Counted from the stretch's first letter, positions 8,346 through 17,456 are shown. The stretch is DNA of 38,130 nucleotides from Prevotella sp. (GCA_017477435.1 JAFUVV010000005.1:1-38130); one strand, 5' to 3'. Numbers and translations: made by a program. The notes: generated by a model from the letters alone, not told the origin.

Positions 8346-9536
8346 ATGAAAATGAAAGAAGACACCGTAAGATCTGCTAAATTCACTTCGCGCAAAGCCA
8401 TCACGTTGCTGTTCTTCGCCGTCATGGCTGCAATCATCGCCCTATGCTACATCGCCCTTCACGACGAAGTGGCCTTCGACAAAGAAGGATGGGACCCTGA
8501 CGTCCACAAGGGTCTCAACTCGCTCATCATCGAGCGCTCGGGAATGGGCAACTATGCTGTCTTCGACTTCGACAAGACCACCATCGTGCACGATGTGTCG
8601 AATGCTCTGCTCGTATACCAAGTGGAGAACCTGAAGTTCGGCACTGCCCCTGACCACTCGTTCCTCGATGCCATCAGCGACATCGACAAGAAATTGCAAG
8701 GCACCGACATCACCTCGCGCGAGATGGGCGACACGCTCAAGGCGGAGTACGACCGCATGATGTCGCGCCTCGCTGCCGGCGAGAGCATGGAGGCGATTCG
8801 CACTGGCAACGACTACCTCGACTTCCGAGCCCGATTCATATCACTGCTCGATCTGCTCAGCCAGACATTCCCCGAGGAAGTGTGGTATGCCTGGATGCCA
8901 GGACTGCTCACCGGACTGACCACAGAAGAAGCACAGGCGCTCATAAGCGAAGCAATCGACGACCAGCTGGGCAAGGACAAGCTGCAGAAAGAGGAATGGC
9001 GGTCGCCGGATGGAAAATGGGGCGGTCCCGTAGAGAAAGGCATCTATCTGCCCGAAGAAATGAAGAATCTATATAAAGCCCTCAACGACAACGGCATCGA
9101 CACCTACATCTGCTCGGCATCGCTCGAACTGATAGTAGAAGCACTCGCATGTGACTCCGTGCGCGGACTGGGCCTCAGCAAAGACCGTGTCTTCGGACTG
9201 CGATTCGCGGAATGCCCACGCATCACAGCGAAATACGACCCCGAATACACCCAGCCGATGATGGAAGGAAAGGTGGAATGCATCAAAAACTACATCGCCC
9301 CCAACTACGGCGGTCGCGGACCAGTGCTCGTGGGCGGCGATAGCAACGGCGACGTGCCAATGCTCACAGCCTTCGACGACACACGAAACTCACTGATTAT
9401 CGACGTCGGACGTAGTCCCGAATCAAACATCGGACGCCTGGCAACGCAAGCAAAGAGCGAAGACAACAAAGGCCGATTCCTGCTCCAGCCGGCATTCGCC
9501 AAAGCAAAAGGCGACATAGAATGGGAAGGAATCTGA
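8346..9536 (+). CDS. Membrane-anchored HAD phosphatase (phosphorylcholine/phosphoserine phosphatase-like)
   Basis: A 396-residue protein. Residues of about 18-38 form one membrane helix or uncleaved signal, so the catalytic part probably faces the periplasm. HAD motif I is AVFDFDKTT with nucleophile D74 and acid/base D76. Motif II is likely YICSAS in the middle. Motif IV is VGGDSNGDVPML (D332, D336). The large cap insertion between motifs I and II matches the phosphoserine/phosphorylcholine phosphatase subgroup. It is divergently transcribed from licD, which makes a link to phosphorylcholine-type substituents attractive, but that is inference. A general phosphomonoesterase is possible. Confidence 0.75.
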   Translation: MKMKEDTVRSAKFTSRKAITLLFFAVMAAIIALCYIALHDEVAFDKEGWDPDVHKGLNSLIIERSGMGNYAVFDFDKTTIVHDVSNALLVYQVENLKFGTAPDHSFLDAISDIDKKLQGTDITSREMGDTLKAEYDRMMSRLAAGESMEAIRTGNDYLDFRARFISLLDLLSQTFPEEVWYAWMPGLLTGLTTEEAQALISEAIDDQLGKDKLQKEEWRSPDGKWGGPVEKGIYLPEEMKNLYKALNDNGIDTYICSASLELIVEALACDSVRGLGLSKDRVFGLRFAECPRITAKYDPEYTQPMMEGKVECIKNYIAPNYGGRGPVLVGGDSNGDVPMLTAFDDTRNSLIIDVGRSPESNIGRLATQAKSEDNKGRFLLQPAFAKAKGDIEWEGI

Positions 9537-9626
9537 GGAAAGCCCCCTCCCACCTCCCCCATGGAGGAGGAACTCTGAACATGAGAAGATGAAAATAAAT
9601 CACAGAGAGAAAAGCAACAAGGGAAT

Positions 9627-10643
9627 ATGAATGCGGCAAGGATTGACATATCGGTGCTGATACTCTTTTTCAACCGTCCCGACCACCTGAAAGAAGTATT
9701 TGAGGCAGTGCGCCAGGCACGGCCTGCACGACTGTTTCTCTACCAGGACGGCCCGCGCAGCGAGAAAGACATGGCCGGGATAACGGAGTGCAGGAAAATA
9801 GTCGAGGAAATAGACTGGGAGTGCGACGTGCGCCGGTGGTATCAGGAAGAAAACCAGGGCTGCGACCCCTCGGAGTATCTGTCGCAGAAATGGGCCTTCT
9901 CGATGACCGACAAGTGCATCGTGCTCGAAGACGACGACGTGCCCTCGCAGTCGTTCTTCCGCTTCTGCAAGGAGATGCTCGACCGCTATGAAGACGACCC
10001 CAGAGTGTGGATGATAGCCGGGTTCAACGCCGAGGAAAAGACCGAAGACGCTCAGTCCGACTACTTCTTCACGACGGTGTTCAGCATCTGGGGATGGGCA
10101 TCGTGGCGGAGAGTCGTCGATACATGGGACGAGAAATACTCTTGGCTCGACGACAAGAACACCGTTGAGCGCTTCGAGGAAATGGCACGAAAACGACAGT
10201 TGAGAAAGGACTTCCTGCCGATGTGCCGCGACCATCGAGAGTCGGGAATAGCATACTACGAGACCATCTTTTGGTCGTCGATGCTATTGAACAACGCACT
10301 GGCCATAATGCCGAAACAGAATATGGTGAACAACCTCGGTGTGTCGGCCGAGAGCACCCACTTCACAGCCAACCTGAGCACCATTCCTTCGCGCCTCAGA
10401 CGGATGTTCACCATGCCACGTTACGACATAGAGTTCCCGCTGCAACACCCCGACAAGGTGGAGGAAAACACTGCCTACAAGACACGCATCTACAAGATAA
10501 ACGCCTGGGGATACCCGCTCATAAAGATCAGATATTCGCTGGAAGAACTGTGGAACAATCTCCGGCAAGGCAATTTCACCCTCATAGCCAAGGCCATTTC
10601 AAACCGTATACGCAAACTGACAGGCAGAAAGAAATATCGATAG
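9627..10643 (+). CDS. Glycosyltransferase, GT-A fold (GT2-like)
   Basis: A 338-residue protein. The N-terminus ISVLILFFNRPDHLKEVFEA is a nucleotide-sugar-binding start of GT-A enzymes. CIVLEDDDVPS supplies the DxD-type metal-binding motif. A later stretch FSIWGWASWRRVVDTWDEKY is shared by Bacteroidota proteins of this group, sometimes labelled hemolysin-activation-like. No signal or membrane helix is seen, so it acts in the cytoplasm at the inner membrane face. It is the first of four glycosyltransferase-type genes read in one direction up to about 14.7 kb and probably adds a sugar to the surface polysaccharide unit. Donor and acceptor are unknown. Confidence 0.8.
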   Translation: MNAARIDISVLILFFNRPDHLKEVFEAVRQARPARLFLYQDGPRSEKDMAGITECRKIVEEIDWECDVRRWYQEENQGCDPSEYLSQKWAFSMTDKCIVLEDDDVPSQSFFRFCKEMLDRYEDDPRVWMIAGFNAEEKTEDAQSDYFFTTVFSIWGWASWRRVVDTWDEKYSWLDDKNTVERFEEMARKRQLRKDFLPMCRDHRESGIAYYETIFWSSMLLNNALAIMPKQNMVNNLGVSAESTHFTANLSTIPSRLRRMFTMPRYDIEFPLQHPDKVEENTAYKTRIYKINAWGYPLIKIRYSLEELWNNLRQGNFTLIAKAISNRIRKLTGRKKYR

Positions 10644-10658
10644 CGATAGGACGAAAGG

Positions 10659-10724
10659 GACGAAAAGACGATAACGAAGGGACGAGAAGACGATAACGAA
10701 GGGACGAAAAGACAATAACAATAA
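10659..10724 (+). repeat. Purine-rich 22-bp direct repeats
   Basis: Two and a half copies of a unit that starts GACGAAAAGACGATAACGAA and is 22 bases long begin at 10659, 10681 and 10703, decaying into AACGAAAACG-type sequence up to about 10750. The unit is not palindromic, so it is distinct from families A and B despite the same period. It fills the gap between two glycosyltransferase genes. Confidence 0.7.
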
Positions 10725-10771
10725 CGAAAACGAAAAAGAAAACGATAACAAAATCCACCATTGGGAGGATT

Positions 10772-11857
10772 ATGGAGAGCTCGACGACAAAGAAGATGAG
10801 AGCATACTACTACAACACTCGCGACGTGCAGTTCATGTGGCAGCAATGGGAGGACGGACAGATGCCTTCCCACCTGCTCTACGGAGCAACGCTCCTGCCC
10901 GAGCATGGCATCGAGCTTGTGATGCATCGCTCGTCGAAAGTGTGGACAAGATGGCGGCTGATGATTGTCACGGCATGGCGGATACTGACGTGCCGGCAGC
11001 GCTACGACGTGCTCTACGCCACCGCCTTCCGCGGCCTCGAACTGATTATATTCCTGCGGGCACTGCACCTCTACCGCCATCGGATCGTCGTATGGCACCA
11101 CCAGCCGATAGTGGAATCGAAGAGTAGGCTGCGAGAAATCGTGGCCCGTCTGTTCTATCGAGGCATCGACGACATGTTTTTCTTCTCGGAGAAAATCATT
11201 GCCGACTCGCTGAAGTCGGCCAAGGCCCGACCTGAACGGATGCACCTGGTTCACTGGGGTGCCGATCTCGGCTTCTACGACCGGATAAAGAGCCTCCGAC
11301 AGGAAAAGCAATACCAGTTTATATCCACCGGAAAAGAGCTGCGCGACCACACTACCCTTGTCAGGGCCTTCAACGAGACAGACGCTCGGCTCGACGTCTT
11401 CACCCTGAACTATCACGGCGACAAGAATCCCGACACCGCTCTCGAGACCATCCCTCTGAAGGAGAACATCCACGTCCACTACACCGACGGACGTCTCATC
11501 CCTCTCGAGCTGGCGAAGGAGGCAGACCGTGCCACGTGCGTCGTGATCTGCAGCTACGCGACCAACTACACCGTCGGACTGACGACGCTCGTGGAGGCTA
11601 TGGCACTCGGGCTGCCGATCATCTGCAGCCGAAACGCGCAGATGCCCTTCGACGTGGAAAAGGAAGGCTGCGGCATCACCGTAGGTTATGGCGACGTGGA
11701 AGGATGGAAAAGGGCTGTGGAATACATTCAATCCCACCCCGAGGAAGCACGACAGATGGGGGCAAAAGCCCGCAGGATGGCCGAGGAGAAATACAACGAC
11801 CGCATCTGCGCAAACGAAATTGCCGACATAATCAGGGGGAAGGGAAAGAAGGAATGA
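10772..11857 (+). CDS. Glycosyltransferase, GT-B fold (GT4-like)
   Basis: A 361-residue protein. The N-terminal half carries a Rossmann-like domain (YDVLYATAFRGLELIIFLRA, then HRIVVWHHQPIVES). The C-terminal half shows the usual GT4 donor-site region: GLTTLVEAMALGLPIICSRN, where the E of VEAMALG corresponds to the EX7E region. There are no membrane helices beyond possible peripheral association. The start at 10772 (MESSTTKKMRAYYY) has an alternative Met nine residues in. The stop overlaps the next gene's start by four bases (ATGA), so they form one transcription unit. The sugar specificity is unknown. Confidence 0.8.
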   Translation: MESSTTKKMRAYYYNTRDVQFMWQQWEDGQMPSHLLYGATLLPEHGIELVMHRSSKVWTRWRLMIVTAWRILTCRQRYDVLYATAFRGLELIIFLRALHLYRHRIVVWHHQPIVESKSRLREIVARLFYRGIDDMFFFSEKIIADSLKSAKARPERMHLVHWGADLGFYDRIKSLRQEKQYQFISTGKELRDHTTLVRAFNETDARLDVFTLNYHGDKNPDTALETIPLKENIHVHYTDGRLIPLELAKEADRATCVVICSYATNYTVGLTTLVEAMALGLPIICSRNAQMPFDVEKEGCGITVGYGDVEGWKRAVEYIQSHPEEARQMGAKARRMAEEKYNDRICANEIADIIRGKGKKE

Positions 11858-12852
11858 AAAAAGAAAAGCACGAAATGAACAACATACCCCTGTCCGGCAA
11901 AGGGCTGGAGGCAAACTCTGACCAGACTTCCCTCCTCTACATGCCCCGGCAGCTCCAAGAAGCTCCGAAGTATATCTACGGCGGAGTGGCTGCCGACAGC
12001 GACCTGAGACTGCTGAACGACTTCACGCGTCAGCCAAAGAACTTCGTCCATCGACTGCTGAAGTTCCTCTTCGTGGGTCGCATTCCACTAAGTGCCAACG
12101 TCGTAGCCCGACTCACAGGATTCGACGGATACAAGCAACTGACCCGGATAGCACCCTCCGACCGTCTTCTGCTCGACGGCGTGTCAAATCCGCGAACGCT
12201 GAAGGCAATACGATGGATCGTTCCCCGACAGACACGATGCTACGACTTTTTCAACAACTCCCTGCGCTTTGTCTACGGCAACACCGACATCGACGCCACG
12301 ACAAAGCGAATAAAAAAGATTGGTTACCAATTGGCAACCTTCGATCCTGCCGATGCTGAGAAATACGGAATGCTCTACACCGAGCAATACTATCGTTTCC
12401 CCGACGGGCCGGCAACCGTGGAAGAGGAGTACGACTTCTTCTTCTGCGGAGCGAGCAAGGACCGCACGGAACGCCTCCACTCGCTACGGTCGATGCTCGA
12501 AGGGAAGGGATTCCGATGCCTGTTCATCGACGTGAAGAGCCCCTCCGAAAGAATCAGCTACGAGCAATATCTCAGCTATTTGAGCAGAAGTCGCTGCCTG
12601 GTCGACCTCATGCAGGAAGGACAGACAGGCATCACCCGACGACCGGTAGAAGCACTGTTCTGGAACAAAAAGCTCCTCACCGAGAACAGTCACATCGCCC
12701 GTTACGACTTCTACGACGAGCGGAACATCTCTATCCTCACGGCTGAGACGGAGAAGGAGATAGAGAAGTTTATGTCGACTCCAATGTCGGAGGTGCCAAC
12801 AGAGATAAAACGCCGCTACGACATAAACCACTGGCTCAGATACTTCAAATAG
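11854..12852 (+). CDS. Polysaccharide-biosynthesis protein, glycosyltransferase-like
   Basis: A 332-residue protein. The ATG at 11854 overlaps the previous stop (ATGA); the frame stays open 318 bases further upstream but only as a shadow of the preceding gene. An ATG at 11875 is possible. The sequence has DFFFCGASKDRTERLHSLRS followed by YLSYLSRSRCLVDLMQEGQ and RRPVEALFWNKKLLTEN. This pattern resembles CgeB-like or LPS-core glycosyltransferases with a GT-B C-terminal domain. The family assignment is tentative, but coupling to the GT4-like gene and the surrounding pathway make a role in glycan assembly likely. Confidence 0.65.
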   Translation: MKKEKHEMNNIPLSGKGLEANSDQTSLLYMPRQLQEAPKYIYGGVAADSDLRLLNDFTRQPKNFVHRLLKFLFVGRIPLSANVVARLTGFDGYKQLTRIAPSDRLLLDGVSNPRTLKAIRWIVPRQTRCYDFFNNSLRFVYGNTDIDATTKRIKKIGYQLATFDPADAEKYGMLYTEQYYRFPDGPATVEEEYDFFFCGASKDRTERLHSLRSMLEGKGFRCLFIDVKSPSERISYEQYLSYLSRSRCLVDLMQEGQTGITRRPVEALFWNKKLLTENSHIARYDFYDERNISILTAETEKEIEKFMSTPMSEVPTEIKRRYDINHWLRYFK

Positions 12853-12970
12853 ACCATCACCCATCATCTTTTACTCATCACTCTGAGGCCAAATCCCCTT
12901 CGCGCACGCACACGTATTTTATAAAAGGTGAAGAGCGAAGGTGGATGGCGTGCAGCATGCGACCGACTAA
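12853..12970. other. Intergenic start of a 521-bp gap
   Basis: Begins with CCATCACCCATCATC-type microrepeat sequence (12854-12881), the reverse complement of the GGTGATGGGTGA motif found at other gene ends in this window. Nothing else was recognised before the family B array at 12971. Confidence 0.5.
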
Positions 12971-13102
12971 ACTATCAAGGCCGGATAGTGATGCTATCTG
13001 AAGCAGACTGTTTTAGTATCAAGGCCGGATACTATCAGTATCAAAGCCAGATACTGGTAGTATCAAAGCCAGATAGCGGCAGTATCAAGCCCAGATACTG
13101 GC
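12971..13102. repeat. Family B palindromic 22-bp array, copy 1 (6 units)
   Basis: Six head-to-tail 22-bp units start at 12971, 12993, 13015, 13037, 13059 and 13081. The consensus is AGTATC-N7-GATACT plus three variable bases. Unit 1 reads ACTATC...GATAGT, a paired change in both arms. Unit 2 is degenerate. The array ends 271 bp before the start of the next glycosyltransferase gene. Confidence 0.9.
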
Positions 13103-13223
13103 GGCAGTTTTTCCCGTCGGTTGCGGCATGCCTTTTTTTCTTCCATGATATTCCCTTCCGCCGGATTCGGCGTCCCTTTTTGACAGCTACGGAACTCCGA
13201 AGAAGAAAAAAAATCAAGTTTAT

Positions 13224-13253
13224 TTTGTTTTGCGCTCGGCTTTCACTAACTTT
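13224..13253 (+). promoter_or_regulatory. Degenerate upstream promoter copy
   Basis: TTTG (13224-13227), 19 bases, TAACTTTA (13247-13254). The spacer GCGCTCGGCTTTCAC closely resembles that of the good promoter 88 bases downstream, so the two appear to be a duplicated promoter. A short dyad AACTT-CGTTG-AAGTT follows it. Confidence 0.45.
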
Positions 13254-13311
13254 AACTTCGTTGAAGTTAGACGGCGTCTCGGGATAGAAAATAAAAAACT
13301 TATGTTTTTAT

Positions 13312-13342
13312 TTTGCTCTCCGCTCGACTTGTACTAACTTTG
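13312..13342 (+). promoter_or_regulatory. Promoter of the glycosyltransferase gene
   Basis: TTTG (13312-13315), exactly 19 bases, TAACTTTG (13335-13342), a full consensus. It gives a leader of about 25 bases to the ATG at 13374 and rules out the earlier in-frame GTG at 13356 as less likely. Confidence 0.7.
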
Positions 13343-13373
13343 TAGAGTCAAGTTTGTGCGAGCACCAAAAGAA

Positions 13374-14675
13374 ATGAAAGTTCTCATCGTCAACACCAAC
13401 CAGAAAGCCGGCGGAGCAGCTGTTGCTGCGGGCCGTCTCCTTGCCAGCCTCAACAATAGCGGGGTGAGGGCTAAGATGCTCGTCGTGGAGAAGACCGACG
13501 AAGACATCAACGTCGTCGGCCTCAGCGACACGAGCGGCAAGCGCAGAGGGCACGGCGGACTGCGACAGCGATGGCACTTTCTCTACGAGAGACTGACGGT
13601 TTTCCTCCGCCTGCACATGAAACGGGAGCACCTCTTCGAGATAGATCTCGCCAACAGCGGCACCGACATCACGCGACTGCCGGTGTTCAAGGAGGCCGAC
13701 GTCGTTCATCTCTCATGGGTGAACCAGGGCATGCTGTCGCTGCCGGTGATACGCAAGATAGTGGCATCCGGGAAGCCCGTCGTCTGGACTCTGCACGACC
13801 TATGGCCTGTGAGCGGCATCTGTCACTACGCACGCGGCTGCAACAGGTTCAAGAGCTGTTGCCAGCGATGCCCGATACTGCCCGGAGGAGGAAGCGAGAA
13901 AGACGTGGCCTACCAGGTGTGGCAGAAGAAGAAGGCCATCTACGGGAAAGGGAAAATAAAGTTTGTGGCCTGCAGCAAATGGCTCGAGGGCCAGGCGCGG
14001 CAGAGCGGACTGACAGAGGCGTCGGACGTGACGTCGATACCCAACCCCATCGACACCGCCGTGTTCCGCCCCACCGACAAGCGCAAGGCGAAAGCGGCGC
14101 TGGGCATCGACGCAGAGAAGCGAGTGGTGCTCTTCGTCTCCCAACGCGTGACCGACCAGCGGAAGGGAATGGAATACCTCGCCACGGCCACCGAACTGCT
14201 GAAAGAGACGCTCGGCGAGCAGGCCGCAGACATCGTCGTTGCCATCCTCGGAGGCCATTCCGACGAGGTGGCCGAACGGCTGGCGCTACCCTCGGTGGCA
14301 CTGGGCTACGTGGAAGACGAGGCAAAGATAGCTGCCATATACAATGCAGCCGACGTGTTCGTACTGCCCTCGCTCGAAGACAACCTGCCCAACACCATCA
14401 TGGAAGCGATGGCATGCGGAGTGCCGACAGTGGGATTCAAGGTGGGTGGCATACCCGAGATGATCGACCACATGAAGAACGGCTACGTGGCCCGGCCGCG
14501 AGATGCCGAAGACTTGGCAGCCGGCATAAGATGGGCTCTCTATGAGGCTGACAAGGAAGACGTGAAGGCAGAGGCACTGAAAAAAGTGAGCATAAACTAC
14601 TCACAAAACCGCGTGGCAATGAAATACATAGAAATCTACAACCACGAGCTGGCACTAAGACACTATATCCTGTAA
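13374..14675 (+). CDS. Glycosyltransferase family 4
   Basis: A 433-residue protein with complete GT4 features. The N-terminus MKVLIVNTNQKAGGAAVAAG carries the glycine-rich loop. HDLWPVSGICHYARGC contains a Cys-rich cluster seen in this subgroup (HYARGCNRFKSCCQRC). SIPNPIDTAVFRP opens the C-terminal domain. DVFVLPSLEDNLPNTIMEAM is the donor-binding EX7E region. It acts in the cytoplasm and probably adds a sugar to the same surface glycan as its neighbours. It has its own promoter and follows the family B array, so it heads a separate transcript from the three glycosyltransferase-type genes upstream. Donor sugar unknown. Confidence 0.9.
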   Translation: MKVLIVNTNQKAGGAAVAAGRLLASLNNSGVRAKMLVVEKTDEDINVVGLSDTSGKRRGHGGLRQRWHFLYERLTVFLRLHMKREHLFEIDLANSGTDITRLPVFKEADVVHLSWVNQGMLSLPVIRKIVASGKPVVWTLHDLWPVSGICHYARGCNRFKSCCQRCPILPGGGSEKDVAYQVWQKKKAIYGKGKIKFVACSKWLEGQARQSGLTEASDVTSIPNPIDTAVFRPTDKRKAKAALGIDAEKRVVLFVSQRVTDQRKGMEYLATATELLKETLGEQAADIVVAILGGHSDEVAERLALPSVALGYVEDEAKIAAIYNAADVFVLPSLEDNLPNTIMEAMACGVPTVGFKVGGIPEMIDHMKNGYVARPRDAEDLAAGIRWALYEADKEDVKAEALKKVSINYSQNRVAMKYIEIYNHELALRHYIL

Positions 14676-14781
14676 GGTGATGGGTGACAGTAATCGACAA
14701 ATTCGCTTTTACAAAGCACATAGCAACTAAAAGAACAAGGGTGACGGTCGGACTATCAACCTTCAGTTTTCAAATAAAAAA

Positions 14782-15558
14782 ATGATCCGCATCACAATAG
14801 CGACATGCACCTATAACGCTCACGACTGCGTCGGAGCCACCCTCGACAGCGTTCTCCACCAGACCTACCGGCAGGTGGAGCACCTCATCATCGACGGCGC
14901 ATCCACCGACGGCACGCTCGACATCGTCAGCGAGTATAAGCGCCAGTCGGACCAGTCGGACTGCTGTCACGACGTGGTCGTCGTCAGCGAAAAAGACCAG
15001 GGACTCTACTACGCCATGAACAAAGCACTGCAGATGGCTACGGGCGACTATATCGTCTTCCTCAATGCCGGCGACACACTGCCGTCGGAAGACACTCTTG
15101 AGGCCATCTCCGGCACCATCGGCGAGGAAGAGTCGCTGCCGGCAGTGATCTATGGCGACACCGACATCGTCGACGCCGAGGGCCGTTTCCTGCGCCACCG
15201 ACGCCTGTCGCCGCCAGCGGTGCTCACAGCCGACAGCTTCATCCACGGCATGCTCGTCTGCCACCAGGCATTCTATGCCCGCACCGACATCGCCCGTGCA
15301 ACGCCCTACGACACCCGCTACCGCTACTCGGCCGACTTCGACTGGTGTGTGCGCATAATGAAAAAGGGCGAAGAACAGGGGCTCAGGATGAAGAACGCCG
15401 GCATGGTGGTGGCCAATTACCTCGACGGTGGCATGACAGAGAAGAACCATCGCGCCTCGCTCCGGGAACGCTTCAGGGTGATGTGCCGACACTACGGAAC
15501 GCTGAAGACTATTGCCATGCACGCATGGTTTGCAGTAAGACTAATCACAAAAAAATAA
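14782..15558 (+). CDS. Glycosyltransferase family 2
   Basis: A 258-residue single-domain GT2. ITIATCTYNAHDCVGATLDS is the donor-binding N-terminus, HLIIDGASTDGT holds the first Asp, YIVFLNAGDTLPS stands at the DxD position, and YSADFDWCVRIMKKG is typical of the WcaA-like colanic-acid or capsule subgroup. The ATG at 14782 lies 106 bases after the previous stop, with no good promoter between, so it is probably cotranscribed. A GTG or ATG further upstream is not supported. It is the last glycosyltransferase of the region; the GH127 gene starts 17 bases after its stop. Confidence 0.9.
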   Translation: MIRITIATCTYNAHDCVGATLDSVLHQTYRQVEHLIIDGASTDGTLDIVSEYKRQSDQSDCCHDVVVVSEKDQGLYYAMNKALQMATGDYIVFLNAGDTLPSEDTLEAISGTIGEEESLPAVIYGDTDIVDAEGRFLRHRRLSPPAVLTADSFIHGMLVCHQAFYARTDIARATPYDTRYRYSADFDWCVRIMKKGEEQGLRMKNAGMVVANYLDGGMTEKNHRASLRERFRVMCRHYGTLKTIAMHAWFAVRLITKK

Positions 15559-15575
15559 TAAATAAAGCAACAAAC

Positions 15576-17456
15576 ATGAAACACTCACGCATTCTATTAA
15601 CAGCCGCCGTGCTCATCTGTTGCATCGGCAATGGTTTCTCACAAGGCAAAGTGATCAAGCAAGTAGATTTCTCCAACGTCAAGATCATCGACTCCTTCTG
15701 GTCGCCGCAACTGGAGAACAACGTGAAAGCCACCATCCCCGTCTGCATCGACCAGATAGAGAACCAGACAGGACGCATCCAGAACTTCGTCAACGCCGCC
15801 CGCAAGGAAGGCAAGCATTCGGGCATTTTCTTCGACGACAGCGATGTGTACAAGGCAATGGAAGGCTATGCCTACAGTCTGATAAACCATCCCGATGCCC
15901 AACTCGAAGCTAAGGTCGACGACTGGACGGCGAAAATCGCCGCTGCCCAGCAGCCCGACGGCTACCTGAACACCTTCTACACCTTGACAGGCCTCGACAA
16001 ACGCTGGACCGACATGGACAAGCACGAGATGTACTGCGCCGGCCACCTGCTCGAGGCGGGCGTGGCCTACTACAAAGCCACGGGGAAGCGCCAGCTGCTC
16101 GACGTCGGACAGCGAATGGTCGACTACATGATGACCGTCTTCGGACCAGGCAAGCGCCACTGGGTGCCAGGGCATGAGGAGATAGAACTCGCACTCGTGA
16201 AGCTATTCGAGACCACCGGCGAGAGCAAATACCTCGACTTCGCCCACTGGCTGCTCGAGCAGCGCGGACGAGGCTACGGCAGCAACAACCCCGAGAACAA
16301 CACGTGGAACCCCATCTACTATCAGGACTCCGAGCCCGTCGCCCAGCAGTATAGCATCTCAGGCCACGCCGTGAGGTCGATGTATCTCTTCTGCGGCATG
16401 GCCGACGTGGCAGCCTACAAGCACGACACCGGCTATCTCGATGCTCTCGACGGACTCTGGGACGACGTCGTAGGACGCAACATGTATATCACCGGCGGCA
16501 TCGGATCGTCGGGACGCAACGAGGGATTCACCGTCGACTACGACCTTCCCAACCTCGAAGCCTACTGCGAGACGTGCGCATCGATAGGCATGGTGCTCTG
16601 GAACCACCGCATGAACCAGTTCAGCGGCGACGGCAAGTATGTCGACGTGCTCGAGCGCGCCATCTACAACGGAGTGATCTCTGGCATCAGCCTGAAGGGC
16701 GACCGGTTCTTCTACGTGAACCCCCTCGCCTCGGAAGGCAATCACCACCGCAAGGAATGGTACGGCTGCGCATGCTGCCCGAGCAACGTCTGCCGATTCA
16801 TCCCCTCGATGGGCAACTACATCTACGGCACCTCCGACGACGCGCTGTGGGTGAACCTCTACATCGGCAATGAAGCCACCATCCGCATGGGCGACAGCGA
16901 CGTGAGTGTAGAGATGACCACTGGCTACCCGTGGACCGAGACCACGCAGCTGAAGATACGCAACGCGATGGACCGCGCCGTGAAGCTGCGCATACCAGGA
17001 TGGAGCAAGAACTACCAGCTGAAGGTGAACGGCAAGAGCGTGAAGACCACCACAGAGAAAGGCTACGCCACCATCCGCCGCCACTGGAAAGCAGGCGACT
17101 GCATCGAACTGACACTGCCCATGCCCGTTGAAAAAATGTCGGCCGACCCACGCGTCAGGGAAGACCAGGGCAAGCTCGCCGTGCAGCGCGGACCAATTGT
17201 CTACTGCGCCGAACAGGCCGACAACGCCGACGTAGACGACATCCGACTCTCGGAGAAGACAACCTTCCAGACATCCTTCCAGAAAGACATGCTCGGAGGA
17301 ATAGTGAAGATCACCGGCCGCACCGCAGGAAAGCCATTCACCCTCATACCCTACTACACCTGGGACAACCGCGAGGCAGGGAAGATGAGAGTATGGTTCC
17401 CCATCACCGAGGGCGAGCAGATACCCATCCAGAAGCGGCAGACATACCTGCCATGA
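15576..17456 (+). CDS. GH127 beta-L-arabinofuranosidase
   Basis: A 626-residue exported enzyme: a signal peptide (about residues 1-24, ending GFSQ), then the family's alpha/alpha barrel (formerly DUF1680) and C-terminal beta domains. The zinc/catalytic set of GH127 is visible: AYCETCASIG (E332, C334) and WYGCACCPSNVC (C398, C400, C401), corresponding to Glu338, Cys340, Cys417 and Cys418 of HypBA1, whose Cys417 is the nucleophile. It should release beta-L-arabinofuranose from plant glycans in the periplasm. The start at 15576 is the Met of the signal peptide; the frame is open further upstream only as a shadow of the GT2 gene. It lies beside a transporter, an exported epimerase and a uronate operon, which fits plant cell-wall use. 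Confidence 0.9.
   Translation: MKHSRILLTAAVLICCIGNGFSQGKVIKQVDFSNVKIIDSFWSPQLENNVKATIPVCIDQIENQTGRIQNFVNAARKEGKHSGIFFDDSDVYKAMEGYAYSLINHPDAQLEAKVDDWTAKIAAAQQPDGYLNTFYTLTGLDKRWTDMDKHEMYCAGHLLEAGVAYYKATGKRQLLDVGQRMVDYMMTVFGPGKRHWVPGHEEIELALVKLFETTGESKYLDFAHWLLEQRGRGYGSNNPENNTWNPIYYQDSEPVAQQYSISGHAVRSMYLFCGMADVAAYKHDTGYLDALDGLWDDVVGRNMYITGGIGSSGRNEGFTVDYDLPNLEAYCETCASIGMVLWNHRMNQFSGDGKYVDVLERAIYNGVISGISLKGDRFFYVNPLASEGNHHRKEWYGCACCPSNVCRFIPSMGNYIYGTSDDALWVNLYIGNEATIRMGDSDVSVEMTTGYPWTETTQLKIRNAMDRAVKLRIPGWSKNYQLKVNGKSVKTTTEKGYATIRRHWKAGDCIELTLPMPVEKMSADPRVREDQGKLAVQRGPIVYCAEQADNADVDDIRLSEKTTFQTSFQKDMLGGIVKITGRTAGKPFTLIPYYTWDNREAGKMRVWFPITEGEQIPIQKRQTYLP

Noticed and set aside
10490-11914. 474-codon antisense ORF over the GT4-like gene
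   Set aside because: Shadow ORF of a GC-rich gene; no start context, no motif.
12971-13102. CRISPR array
   Set aside because: Units are contiguous with only three bases between palindromes, so there are no spacers, and no cas genes are present; the nuclease at 34686 is far away and is not followed by Cas genes.
12928-13287. Plus-strand ORF of 119 codons reading through array B1
   Set aside because: The coding sense depends on the 22-bp repeats, which shift frame each unit; no protein family seen.
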